Assembly (NCBI GenBank): GCA_964561145.1
Contig: CAZLNZ010000013.1
Span: 7,304 to 71,303, forward strand
Reading direction: 5' to 3'
Source: RUG14300 sp964561145
GTDB taxonomy: Bacteria; Bacillota; Clostridia; Christensenellales; CAG-1252
DNA: 64,000 nt
Within the stretch, counting starts at the first letter, position 1. Every line of letters begins with the position of its first letter. Under the pieces are notes generated by a model. The model did not search any database. It saw only the letters and a list, made by a program, of their open reading frames with translations, and had not been told where the DNA came from. This document shows positions 41,953-50,795 of this stretch, piece by piece. Position numbers and translations under genes: made by a program.

Positions 41953-42955
41953 TGTTACCTTCTCCTTCATAAAGCAGACAGCGAATCTCTCTGTCGGGCA
42001 AAGAATATACTTCGGGACGAACCTCGCCACAACGTTCGATACAAGAATCGCATCTCGGATAGAACACACAACCCTGAGGTAAGTTGTTCAAATCGGGCGG
42101 TGATCCCTTTATTGAGCGCATATTGTCCAAGTTACCGTTTATAGAGGGTATCGCATTAACTAAACCTCGCGTATAGGGATGCGACCATTTCTTAAGAATA
42201 GCATTCTTTTCACCATACTCCATCAGATAACCGGAATACATAACACAAACGTAATCGGCAAACTTTGCTACAACACTTATATCGTGTGTTAGTAGTAACA
42301 TCGAAATTCCCCTTTCTTTATTTATCTTCTTGAGAAGACGGAAAATATAGTCTTGCGTTATAACGTCCAATGCCGTTGTAGGCTCGTCGAAGATAATGAG
42401 TTGCGGATCAAAAAGAAGGGAAAAAGCAATCATAATACGCTGCTTCATTCCACCTGACAGTTCGTGAGGATAGGATTTTAAGCACCTATCCACATCAAGA
42501 CGAACGTAATCCAAAAGCTGACGAGTTTTCTCTAAAATAACGCTCTTTTCAGCCTTAGGAAAATGCTCTCTATATGTTTCAACGAAGGACTGTTCTACAG
42601 TCATAATCGGGTTCAAAGCACTTTGAGCTGCTTGAAAGACCATCGAAGTCTTTTCCCATACGAATTTGCGAACCTCTTTTTCGTTCAGGGTGGTAACATC
42701 TATAATTTTTTGTTCCTCTCCGACACCATCGTAAAACAATATTCGTCCTTCGGCAACCTTGCCGGGGGAAGATATACAATGCATTACAGAGGAGGCAAGG
42801 GTCGTTTTACCGCTTCCCGATTCTCCTACAAGCGCGGTTATTTTTCCTCTCCTAATATTTAGAGATACATCGGAAACCGCTCTTAGGGTATACTTGCGAA
42901 GAGGATAATCTATGCACACGTTATGAAACTCTAAAATGTTATCATTCTTTTTCAT
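41945..42955 (-). CDS. Oligopeptide/oligosaccharide ABC importer ATPase, OppD type
   Basis: A 336-residue ATPase with Walker A GESGSGKTTLASS, signature ELSGGMKQRIMIA, Walker B LIIFDEPTTALD and the C-terminal Cys-rich Opp extension (CVFYPRCDSCIERCG). It pairs with the OppF-type subunit encoded next (8-base overlap). Upstream, the permease gene ends 10 bases before it. Part of the five-component importer at 40948-46751. Confidence 0.94.
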   Translation of the reverse strand: MKKNDNILEFHNVCIDYPLRKYTLRAVSDVSLNIRRGKITALVGESGSGKTTLASSVMHCISSPGKVAEGRILFYDGVGEEQKIIDVTTLNEKEVRKFVWEKTSMVFQAAQSALNPIMTVEQSFVETYREHFPKAEKSVILEKTRQLLDYVRLDVDRCLKSYPHELSGGMKQRIMIAFSLLFDPQLIIFDEPTTALDVITQDYIFRLLKKINKERGISMLLLTHDISVVAKFADYVCVMYSGYLMEYGEKNAILKKWSHPYTRGLVNAIPSINGNLDNMRSIKGSPPDLNNLPQGCVFYPRCDSCIERCGEVRPEVYSLPDREIRCLLYEGEGNNE

Positions 42956-42965
42956 GGCAACCTCT

Positions 42966-43805
42966 CTAATCTACACGCAATCGAGGGTTGAGTACCTCGT
43001 CCAAACCATTAGAAAACAGCATTGCTCCCGCTTGGAAAATCACTATCGCAATAAGCGGATACAAGAGCATCCTAACCGCATTCGGATTCATCAAACCTTG
43101 TGTACGTGCCTGCTCTATCATAGTTCCCCAGTTGGTCGGATCATAGGCTGCTAAACCTAAAAGCATAATACCTACGCTACCCGTTATTGCATTTTTCATT
43201 ATCAAAATAAAGTTGGTGAGAATGTAGGAGGAAATATTGGGCATAAGCTCTCTAAATACCACGTGCATTCTCGACATTCCCATTACCGAGCAAATTTGAA
43301 TAAAGTCACGTTCCCTAAGTGATAATATCTGTGAACGTACCGCTCTTGCCAATCCTGCCCAGCCCCAAGCGGAAAGAACCAACGCAAAGGAAAAGGGATC
43401 ATTGATGGTAAACAAGGCAGCCAATATCATCAATACGGGAAAACTCGGAATGGTAAGCACTATGTTCGTAAAAAACATTATAACCTTGTCCACCCAACCT
43501 CCGAGGTAACCCGAAAGTATTCCGAAGAAAACACCGATAAGTACAGTGATTACTGCGGTTAAAAAGGCTATGGCCATCATATTTCTCGATCCGCTTAATA
43601 GCATTGTAAAGACATCTCTGCCGAGATGATCGGTACCAAACGGATGGGATAAAGAGGAATGCGCGTACCTGTTACTACTGTCCATTTCCCCGGTATAAGG
43701 GAAAAGTATCGGACCAAATATCGCCATAAGGAAGTAAATTGCAAGAATTACGAATCCTATGGTACATTTGGCATTTCTAAACATGTATTTCAGTTGTTTA
43801 ATCAT
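42966..43805 (-). CDS. ABC importer permease, OppC type
   Basis: A 279-residue permease with six membrane helices: N-terminal helix at about 12-35, the GTDHLGRDVFTMLLSGSR segment typical of OppC/DppC, and the EAA-like loop GMSRMHVVFRELMPN. I place the start at MIKQLKYM, within the last codons of oppB (8-base overlap), since the longer frame has an implausible Trp/Arg-rich front end. It pairs with the OppB-type permease. Confidence 0.93.
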   Translation of the reverse strand: MIKQLKYMFRNAKCTIGFVILAIYFLMAIFGPILFPYTGEMDSSNRYAHSSLSHPFGTDHLGRDVFTMLLSGSRNMMAIAFLTAVITVLIGVFFGILSGYLGGWVDKVIMFFTNIVLTIPSFPVLMILAALFTINDPFSFALVLSAWGWAGLARAVRSQILSLRERDFIQICSVMGMSRMHVVFRELMPNISSYILTNFILIMKNAITGSVGIMLLGLAAYDPTNWGTMIEQARTQGLMNPNAVRMLLYPLIAIVIFQAGAMLFSNGLDEVLNPRLRVD

Positions 43806-44853
43806 GTCGTTTAACCCTCGGATCCAATAACGGATAGATATAGTCCACCAAAAGATTGACAATTATTATTACCATACTGGTGAACAACAAAATTCCTTGT
43901 ACTATAAACCAATCCCTTGCAACTATCCTATCGGAAAGGGTGTATCCTATTCCCGGATAGTTAAAAATGCTTTCCATAAGGGGTGAGCCGCCAAACAATG
44001 CCGCAAAGGAGCCCGCAACACCTGTAATTAGAGGAAGCATTGCATTCCTTTTAAGATATCTTCCCGAAATGGTAGAGGGTCTAAGACCTCTAGCTCGTGC
44101 AGCCATTATGTAATCTTCGCCCAATACGCCTATAGTGCTACTTCTCATCATAATCATCCAAATCCCCATTTGCGATATTACATAGGCAAGAATGGGTAAG
44201 AAGGCGTGATATAAAACACTTCCGATAAAGGGAAGATTGAAACCCGGAGTGCAAACAAAGGCATCGTAATTACCCGATGCAGGGAAAAGGTTTAGTCGAT
44301 AAGCAAAGATCGAAACCAACAGCAATCCTATTAAATAATCGGGTACCGAGCTTGAAACTACAATATAGGAGGTACCGACCGTATCTAAAACACCATTACG
44401 CTTACGTGCCATTTTAGCTCCGAGCCAAGTTCCTAAAGCAAAACTTATCAGCAAAGCGACACTGGAAATAAACAGAGTCCAAGGCAAACGCTGTGCCAAA
44501 AGAGATAAGGTCGTTACGTCTTGAATATATAATGAAGTTCCAAAATTTCCTTTAAATAAACCACCTACGTAATTAAAGAAGGCTAGAAAAATATTCTCAT
44601 TGGGATCGTAGTTTAATAACTGTGTCGCAAGCCTATAAGCCTCGTCGTAGCTGATGTTACGCTGTCCTTGCAACTTCAACGCATAATTTTGCACCACATC
44701 CCCGGGCATAAGCCTTAGTAAAAAGAAGATGAGTATTACCGATACCGATAAGGTAAGTACTGCGATTAATAGCTTTAGGAAGAAATGCCTTCCCTTGTAT
44801 AAAACCGCAGCAACCTTACGCAATATTTTCTTTATTTTAGAATCTTGTTTCAT
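43798..44853 (-). CDS. ABC importer permease, OppB type
   Basis: A 351-residue permease with the long N-terminal helix (about 19-48), the LRLMPGDVVQNYA segment and the EAA loop AARARGLRPSTISGRYLKRNAML. A periplasmic-type loop of about 60 residues follows the first helix, as in OppB/DppB. Its ATG overlaps the stop of oppA by one base (TAATG), pointing to coupled translation. Confidence 0.94.
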   Translation of the reverse strand: MKQDSKIKKILRKVAAVLYKGRHFFLKLLIAVLTLSVSVILIFFLLRLMPGDVVQNYALKLQGQRNISYDEAYRLATQLLNYDPNENIFLAFFNYVGGLFKGNFGTSLYIQDVTTLSLLAQRLPWTLFISSVALLISFALGTWLGAKMARKRNGVLDTVGTSYIVVSSSVPDYLIGLLLVSIFAYRLNLFPASGNYDAFVCTPGFNLPFIGSVLYHAFLPILAYVISQMGIWMIMMRSSTIGVLGEDYIMAARARGLRPSTISGRYLKRNAMLPLITGVAGSFAALFGGSPLMESIFNYPGIGYTLSDRIVARDWFIVQGILLFTSMVIIIVNLLVDYIYPLLDPRVKRHD

Positions 44854-46751
44854 TATTTTGTTTTATATGTTCCCGAAGTGAATACCCAGGCTCCGGCAAA
44901 GTACAAATTTGTTTTTGCTACAGCATAATAATCGTCCGTTCCGACCTCGGGCAAATATGTTACATCTTGAGTTTTGCTCCAGTACTCTTCAAGAGGAACA
45001 CCTGCGACCTTTGATACGTTGATAAAGCTACCCGTTACATTTTGGAAAAATTGGATACCGAGGTTAGCTTTTGAAATACTTGTAACATAGGAGGATACCA
45101 TATTTTCCAAGTCATCACCCGACTGTGAATAGAAGGAATTCATTTTATCTGCATAGCCGAAGGTTTCACCTGTTTTCAAATCCGTGATAGGTAAGGTTAA
45201 TCCGTTTTGAAGCTGTGTAATTTCATAGGTGGCAGGATATCTGTCCATTTGACAAATATAACTCATATAGCTTTGGAAATGTTCCAATGAGCCAGACGGG
45301 AAGGAGGAAGTTGGATTGAGATCTGTCCAGTGGATAGAAAAATCATATTCGCTTCCTACCTGTGATGCGGCTGTAAACCATGCCTCTTGACTTGACTTTT
45401 TAAGGGTAACTTCTATACCAAAGAGATTGAGCATCGATTGTACGGTTTCAGCAACCGCAGAGTGAATTACGTTTCCGCTATCAACACCGAGAGTAAGCTG
45501 TGCTTTTTGTCCGCTCGGGAAATACCAACTGCCGCTCTTATAAGTCCATCCTGCTTCACGAAGAAGTACACTAGCCTTAGCCTCATCGTAGCTGTACTCT
45601 GTTATTGCACTAAAATGGTCCTCGCTCATATATGTACGAGCCTCTGTTTCACACATACCGAGTAGTGCGTAGTAAGAGGTTTTTGCATAAGGATTAGCCG
45701 CATTTTTAACCTCTTCTCTATCAAAAATATATTGGAACGCCTCACGTACCTTATCAGACCATACACCCTTCTTCATGTTGAAAAGAATTCCGATAGAACC
45801 GGGATCATACATCTTTAAATGTACAAGATTTTGGTTATTATCCAAAATACTGCGTAAACTATCGTAGGGAATAACACCATCCATATAATCGACTTTATTG
45901 TTAGCTATCAGGTTATAGGTTTGATTTATATCGCTCGAAGAATAAGCATTAATGGTTTCAAATTCTAGTTTGTCACCAGCCCAGTGGTAAGGATTTTTTA
46001 CCAATTGAACCTGAGTTGTGCTCTGTATCTTTAAAGTATAGGGACCTGTTGCGACAAACCAAGAGGGGTTATGATTTTGATATGCACGATAATTTGCATC
46101 CAATAATGCAAGTGTTTCGGAATCCGATGCCCTATTGTATGCTCCAAACCAGTCGGGATTGGTATTCAAGGGACTGGCGGAAACAAGTCTATCTGCAAGG
46201 TCAACATAAGTTTTAAACTCGGAATACTTACAGGTTCCCTGTACGTCCTGTGCGATAAGCAAATTACGCACGCTTTCGGTAGGAAGTTTCTCGGGGTTCC
46301 AAGTAATCTTGATCTCGTGATCGTTAACTTCCTCAATATCCAGCATGTAGTTAGTTGCAGTTGTATGGTTAATATGATAAAAAGCCAATACGTCCTCTGC
46401 CAAGAAATCGTCTCCGTTTTGCCATTTTGCATTCGTCTTAATCTTAATGTTGGTACAGTAATCCTCACCGTCCATATAGTGCACCGGCATTCCGTCTGCA
46501 AGTTCACAGTTGATCTCACCTGTAGAGCGAACTATATGATATAAGCCTTCAAGCATAAAGTACTGCAAGCTACCGATATCCGAACCACCGTAAAAGTGAT
46601 TCCTTATACCGCTCTTTTCCCAGCTGGTAACTATACAGAACGATGTATCCTTTGCAGTATCGGAATCACAACCGACAAAAACCGTCAATGTCGTTGCAAT
46701 CACAACAACACAAAGAATAGCAGTTACTATCTTCAAAAATCTCGATTTCAT
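44853..46751 (-). CDS. Oligosaccharide/peptide-binding lipoprotein, OppA-like (SBP family 5)
   Basis: A 632-residue lipoprotein that captures the substrate of the importer. The lipobox VFVGC places the lipid on Cys at about 28. SBP_bac_5 features include MLEGLYHIV near the front, IKIKTNAKWQNGDDFLAEDV, then YDEAKASVLLREAGW. I prefer the ATG at 46751 over the GTG at 46754 because AGGAGG lies only 3 bases from the GTG but 6 from the ATG. It is the first gene of the opp-GH2-GH51 operon, behind a promoter with an inverted repeat. Confidence 0.94.
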   Translation of the reverse strand: MKSRFLKIVTAILCVVVIATTLTVFVGCDSDTAKDTSFCIVTSWEKSGIRNHFYGGSDIGSLQYFMLEGLYHIVRSTGEINCELADGMPVHYMDGEDYCTNIKIKTNAKWQNGDDFLAEDVLAFYHINHTTATNYMLDIEEVNDHEIKITWNPEKLPTESVRNLLIAQDVQGTCKYSEFKTYVDLADRLVSASPLNTNPDWFGAYNRASDSETLALLDANYRAYQNHNPSWFVATGPYTLKIQSTTQVQLVKNPYHWAGDKLEFETINAYSSSDINQTYNLIANNKVDYMDGVIPYDSLRSILDNNQNLVHLKMYDPGSIGILFNMKKGVWSDKVREAFQYIFDREEVKNAANPYAKTSYYALLGMCETEARTYMSEDHFSAITEYSYDEAKASVLLREAGWTYKSGSWYFPSGQKAQLTLGVDSGNVIHSAVAETVQSMLNLFGIEVTLKKSSQEAWFTAASQVGSEYDFSIHWTDLNPTSSFPSGSLEHFQSYMSYICQMDRYPATYEITQLQNGLTLPITDLKTGETFGYADKMNSFYSQSGDDLENMVSSYVTSISKANLGIQFFQNVTGSFINVSKVAGVPLEEYWSKTQDVTYLPEVGTDDYYAVAKTNLYFAGAWVFTSGTYKTK

Positions 46752-46789
46752 CACAAGCCTCCTATTATGAAGTAAACCTTCACATATCT

Positions 46790-46859
46790 ATTATAAAATA
46801 ACAAAAAATACAATTCAATAGTCCTTATCGGTAGCTTTGATGGGTTTTGCTACCGATAA
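46790..46859 (-). promoter_or_regulatory. Promoter of the opp operon with upstream inverted repeat
   Basis: On the minus strand TTGAAT (46813-46818) and TATAAT (46790-46795) are 17 bases apart. Six bases upstream of the -35 stands TTATCGGTAGC-N13-GCTACCGATAA (46825-46859). Half-site and geometry resemble the element at the sugar-kinase promoter. The rest of the gap up to 46983 holds no gene. Confidence 0.7.
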
Positions 46860-46983
46860 ATCGGGAGCGAACTGCTGTCTTGCTCCTTCTTATTAACAAC
46901 ATCAAATACGAACAATCAATATAATACGCTTACAGCGGGTTAAAGCCCTTTACGGCTTAAGATTCATTTTTAGTATATCCGAT

Positions 46984-47025
46984 AAAAAGAAAAGGATTCA
47001 TTCCAACTGCAATTGGAATAAATCC
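46984..47025 (-). terminator. Intrinsic terminator after the Mrp gene
   Basis: GGATT-ATTCCAA and TTGGAAT-AATCC form an imperfect 12-pair stem, followed on the minus strand by CCTTTTCTTTTT. Confidence 0.8.
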
Positions 47026-47077
47026 CCAAAACCACTCTATAGTTAATAACTAGGCTTCACAAAAGAAACATGCCTGG

Positions 47078-47887
47078 TTATAAAGTTTCAATAATAGCAC
47101 AAAGGTCGTCAAGACCTTCTTGAACATTTAGTTCGATCAATCCCCTGTCGCATACACTCGCTAGTTCGGGATTTAAAGGTAATTGGCAAACTGTTTTTAT
47201 GTTATAATCCTTTGCGAACGAATCGATATTTGTCAAGCCGAAAGAATGCTTATGCTTACATTCCGGACAGATAAAATAAGACTTATTCTCGACCAAACCA
47301 AGGACGGGTATATTCATCGTCTTTGCCATATTTACAGCCTTTCCGACAATCATCGAAACAAGCTCTTGCGGTGTTGTAACAACTACTATTCCGTCAACCG
47401 GCAAGGACTGGAATACGGTAAGAGGAACATCCCCCGTTCCGGGAGGCATATCCACAAACATATAATCTACATCATTCCAAATAACATCCGTCCAAAATTG
47501 CTTGACGGCACCGGCAATAACGGGACCTCTCCAAATAACGGGATCGGTATCGTTTTCAAGAAGAAGGTTTATACTCATAACCTGTATACCAGTTCTCGAT
47601 TCTTGCGGATAAATATATTTGCCATCCGAATCGGCTTTTTCGGTAATTCCGAATGCTTTAGGTATAGAGGGACCTGTAATATCGGCATCGAGAATGGCAA
47701 CTCTCTTCCCGCGTCTACGCATTTCCACCGCCAACATAGAGGTAACCATAGATTTACCTACACCGCCCTTTCCGCTAACAACAGCTATAACCTTGCCAAC
47801 TCTTGACAGCTCGTTAAGCTTTTCCGTTAAATCTCTCTCCTTACAGTTGGAACTGCAAGTTGAACAGTTATGATTACAATCACTCAT
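47078..47887 (-). CDS. Mrp/NBP35 family P-loop ATPase, Fe-S cluster carrier
   Basis: A 269-residue ATPase of the ApbC/Mrp group that carries Fe-S clusters to target proteins. Four N-terminal cysteines (Cys4, 8, 11 and 15) form a possible cluster site. The deviant P-loop VVSGKGGVGKSM spans about residues 36-47, followed by ILDADITGPSIPK and YMFVDMPPGTGDV. The C-terminal CPECKHKH supplies the conserved CxxC that bridges the dimer. The gene stands alone with a strong promoter and a terminator, and has no evident link to the sugar loci on either side. Confidence 0.95.
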   Translation of the reverse strand: MSDCNHNCSTCSSNCKERDLTEKLNELSRVGKVIAVVSGKGGVGKSMVTSMLAVEMRRRGKRVAILDADITGPSIPKAFGITEKADSDGKYIYPQESRTGIQVMSINLLLENDTDPVIWRGPVIAGAVKQFWTDVIWNDVDYMFVDMPPGTGDVPLTVFQSLPVDGIVVVTTPQELVSMIVGKAVNMAKTMNIPVLGLVENKSYFICPECKHKHSFGLTNIDSFAKDYNIKTVCQLPLNPELASVCDRGLIELNVQEGLDDLCAIIETL

Positions 47888-47922
47888 CTTAATTCTCCTA
47901 TCGGAAAAATCCGAACAAAACT

Positions 47923-47951
47923 ATTATATAGCCAAACGAACAATTAGTCAA
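47923..47951 (-). promoter_or_regulatory. Promoter of the Mrp gene
   Basis: On the minus strand, TTGACT and TATAAT are separated by 17 bases, about 35 bases upstream of the start codon. Confidence 0.8.
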
Positions 47952-48061
47952 CCGCAAGTCCGTCACTTTTCCGAGTGTCTAGAGAGAAAGAGCGACAATC
48001 TAATATTTACCGAGCAAGCAGAAAACATTTTCCAGTCGATTCTTTATACACTCTAAAAAAA

Positions 48062-48412
48062 CTATAGTAAAAAATCCTTGAATTCTTCAGAAAGCCCCTT
48101 CATAAAGGCAATCAATGCTCTTTTCGTTCTCTTCCCGTTAGGAGAAAAGATTGCAGCTCCTATTCGTGTTCCCGAGTTCGGCAGCTTAATAAAAGCAACC
48201 GTAACCTCGAATCCGTCCTTTTTTGCAAAGATTTCTTTAAAATTCTTGTTTTCCAGAAAGTCGGTATATCCCCACTCGGTTAATACTTTCACCGTTCTCG
48301 AAAAAACGCCCTCCAAACTAATGCTCACGTCTAGAGGACGCAAGGCTTCGTTTCTTGCTTCGTTTGCTGTAATCGAATAGCTTTCAAAAAAAGCGGCTAG
48401 ACCTTTGTACAT
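48062..48412 (-). CDS. Small protein at the end of the alpha-glucan operon
   Basis: A 116-residue protein read from MYKGLAAFFES; its ATG lies 5 bases before the msmK stop ends, so it overlaps that gene. The sequence mixes helix and strand (VSISLEGVFSRTVKVLTEWG, FEVTVAFIKLPNSGTRIGAAI) and has a basic C-terminal helix. No domain is recognised. The longer frame to 48634 is a shadow of msmK. It is the last gene of the operon and may be a small soluble accessory protein. Confidence 0.5.
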   Translation of the reverse strand: MYKGLAAFFESYSITANEARNEALRPLDVSISLEGVFSRTVKVLTEWGYTDFLENKNFKEIFAKKDGFEVTVAFIKLPNSGTRIGAAIFSPNGKRTKRALIAFMKGLSEEFKDFLL

Positions 48413-48416
48413 AAGC

Positions 48417-49496
48417 TTAAATAACCTTCGTCGTGGCAGGATCGAAGAAATGCATATTGCATTCCAAGAAGAACAAGGAAACCTCGTCATGTGCGTCCAC
48501 TTGTTGCTTTGAGGATATTCTGAACACAACAGGCTGATTTGCAATATCAGCATACAGTATCGATTCGTGTCCGAGCAATTCAGCGACATCGCAAGTAACC
48601 TTGAGGGAATACTCGTTTCCTTCTGATAACACAAGATCCTCGGGACGTATTCCCATTATTATCTCCTTGTTTTCATAGGACTCAAGCTTTAATTGCTGAG
48701 CCTTACTTAGAGGATAATACAGCTCAGAAGCATCAAAACAAAACCTCTCCCCTCTTTTTGTTCCCTTAAAGAAATTCATTGCGGGTGAACCGATAAAACC
48801 TCCTACGAACATATTAACCGGGTGGTCGTATACCTCCTTCGGTGTGCCGATTTGCTGAATCTTGCCGTCTTTCATAACGACTATTCTTGAAGCCATAGTC
48901 ATAGCTTCGGTCTGGTCATGAGTTACATAAACGGTTGTCGCATTAACCCTTTCATGAATTCTTGCAATTTCTGTTCTCATCTGAACCCTCAATTTTGCAT
49001 CGAGATTACTTAAAGGTTCATCCATTAAAAAAACTTTCGGATTACGCACGATTGCACGTCCTAAGGCAACACGCTGTCTTTGTCCCCCGGATAAAGCCTT
49101 TGGCTTGCGTTTCAAGTATGGCTCAAGCCCAAGTATTTCCGCAGCCTCATTAACCCTTCTATCTATTTCCTCTTTGGGATATTTTTTCAGCTGCAATGCA
49201 AATGCCATATTATCGTATACGGTCATATGCGGATAAAGAGCATAGCTTTGAAAAACCATTGCTATGTTTCTATCCTTTGGTGCAATATCATTAACCAAAA
49301 CGTCATCGATATAAAGCTTACCCGATGTGATTTCCTCAAGTCCTGCAAGCATTCTAAGTGTTGTTGACTTGCCACAGCCGGAGGGACCGACCAAAACAAT
49401 GAACTCCTTATCCTCTACCTCGAGGTTGAAATCAAAAACGGCTTGAACCTTATTATCGTATACCTTGTTTATGTTTTCGAATCTTATACTTGCCAT
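48417..49496 (-). CDS. msmK: Sugar ABC importer ATPase, MsmK/UgpC type
   Basis: A 359-residue ATPase with Walker A GPSGCGKSTTLRM, signature LSGGQRQRVALGRA, Walker B VFLMDEPLSNLD and the C-terminal OB-fold regulatory domain (about 240-359) seen in MalK/MsmK/UgpC. It energises MalF/MalG-type permeases and can often serve several of them. Here it sits 3 bases after GH13 in the same operon as the binding protein and permeases, so it is the partner ATPase. The symbol is used for the type, not for a proven orthologue. Confidence 0.93.
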   Translation of the reverse strand: MASIRFENINKVYDNKVQAVFDFNLEVEDKEFIVLVGPSGCGKSTTLRMLAGLEEITSGKLYIDDVLVNDIAPKDRNIAMVFQSYALYPHMTVYDNMAFALQLKKYPKEEIDRRVNEAAEILGLEPYLKRKPKALSGGQRQRVALGRAIVRNPKVFLMDEPLSNLDAKLRVQMRTEIARIHERVNATTVYVTHDQTEAMTMASRIVVMKDGKIQQIGTPKEVYDHPVNMFVGGFIGSPAMNFFKGTKRGERFCFDASELYYPLSKAQQLKLESYENKEIIMGIRPEDLVLSEGNEYSLKVTCDVAELLGHESILYADIANQPVVFRISSKQQVDAHDEVSLFFLECNMHFFDPATTKVI

Positions 49497-49499
49497 AAT

Positions 49500-50795
49500 C
49501 TATTTCCTTTTTAAAGTCTCGATTACAATAGCTTCACTTTCACATTCCAAACAACCATTGCTTACAACTACAGTTTGACCATTTATCAAATTACAATACC
49601 TGCCATCCGTTAAAGGAACGGAAAGCACAACCTTGTGCGGTTCAAAATTAAAGATACCAACAGATAACTCTATAGAGCTTTCATATGTACAAACCGCAGC
49701 ATTGTCCTCAACCTTTATATCAAATAATCCGTTAGAATAAATGCTATGCTTTTTGATGGCGGCTAAAGTCGAAATATAGTTTGAAATATCCTTTTCAGGA
49801 TCGTTAAAGTGCCAGACCACCTCGTCTATCTCAAAAAGGCTGTTTTGGTTACTTTCTTGAGTTTCATCACCGGCATAGATAAAGGCACAACCTTTCAAAT
49901 AGAAATTTAAAGCCCAAAGCATCTTAAGTTTATCTCCGGAATAACTGCTTGCAACCCTCGGACGGTCGTGATTATCCAAATATCTGGTCTTCACATAATC
50001 GATAGGATAACGCCCTTCTTGATCTAGGACCTCTTTCAACCAAGCTTTCAAGCTGCCTCCCTTGTTTTCGATAAAGCCCGCCTGTGCTTCTTGAATATCG
50101 TAGGCATAAAGCATATCAAAGTATCTGTACGCCTCTCCGTCACTTATTGCTTGACCTCCGACCTTACGAATTTCACGAATAAAGTTCAATTCGACGGATT
50201 CTCCTAACATTATTATATCGGGATTGATTTCATGTAATGCATTTACTGCTTGCTCCCAGAGTTTTGCAGGAATTAACGAGCAAACATCCATTCTAAAGCC
50301 GTCTATTCCTTGATTTGCCCAATAGCAGAGCATATTCACGATTTCATCGCATAAGCCTTGATTGCTATAATCCAAATCGCAAACATCAGCCCAATCTCCC
50401 ACCTTATTTGCGATTTTGCCGTTACGATGATAAAACCATTCCTCGTGCTCCTGCAATAAAACGGAATCTCTTGACGTATGACCTAAAACCATATCTATTA
50501 TTACCTTAATTCCGATCTTGTGACAAGCGTTAAGAAGATCTTTAAAATCTTCCGGCGTACCGTTCAGCGGATCGATTGCGGTATAATCGTAAATGGAATA
50601 GGGACTACCGACACTACCCTTTCTATTAAGCTTTCCTATAGGATAAAACGGCATTAAATAAAGAATATCCGTTCCCAAGGCTTTTATTCTGTCAAGCTGA
50701 CGTTCAACGCCTTTAAAGTCGTGAGTAGCCGAGAATTGACGGACAAATACTTGATATATTGTTTGATTGTTTAGTTTTCTTTTGTTGGTTAACAT
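49500..50795 (-). CDS. GH13 alpha-amylase family enzyme, cytosolic
   Basis: A 431-residue GH13 enzyme without signal peptide. The conserved regions are DMVLGH (102-106 region), GIDGFRMDV with nucleophile Asp170, IIMLGES with Glu199 and YLDNHDRPR with Asp277. A short C-terminal sandwich follows. It cuts or transfers alpha-glucosidic bonds on imported malto- or nigero-oligosaccharides. It overlaps the CBM26 gene by 7 bases, in the alpha-glucan operon. The exact subfamily (alpha-glucosidase, neopullulanase or amylase) cannot be decided by eye. Confidence 0.92.
   Translation of the reverse strand: MLTNKRKLNNQTIYQVFVRQFSATHDFKGVERQLDRIKALGTDILYLMPFYPIGKLNRKGSVGSPYSIYDYTAIDPLNGTPEDFKDLLNACHKIGIKVIIDMVLGHTSRDSVLLQEHEEWFYHRNGKIANKVGDWADVCDLDYSNQGLCDEIVNMLCYWANQGIDGFRMDVCSLIPAKLWEQAVNALHEINPDIIMLGESVELNFIREIRKVGGQAISDGEAYRYFDMLYAYDIQEAQAGFIENKGGSLKAWLKEVLDQEGRYPIDYVKTRYLDNHDRPRVASSYSGDKLKMLWALNFYLKGCAFIYAGDETQESNQNSLFEIDEVVWHFNDPEKDISNYISTLAAIKKHSIYSNGLFDIKVEDNAAVCTYESSIELSVGIFNFEPHKVVLSVPLTDGRYCNLINGQTVVVSNGCLECESEAIVIETLKRK

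Noticed and set aside
46825..46859. Inverted repeat near oppA as the terminator of the Mrp gene
   Set aside because: A better terminator with T tract lies at 46984-47025, and this repeat lacks a T tract and sits next to the -35 box.
48413..48634. Upstream extension of the 116-residue protein
   Set aside because: It runs entirely inside msmK in another frame and has no credible start; only the part from 48412 is supported.
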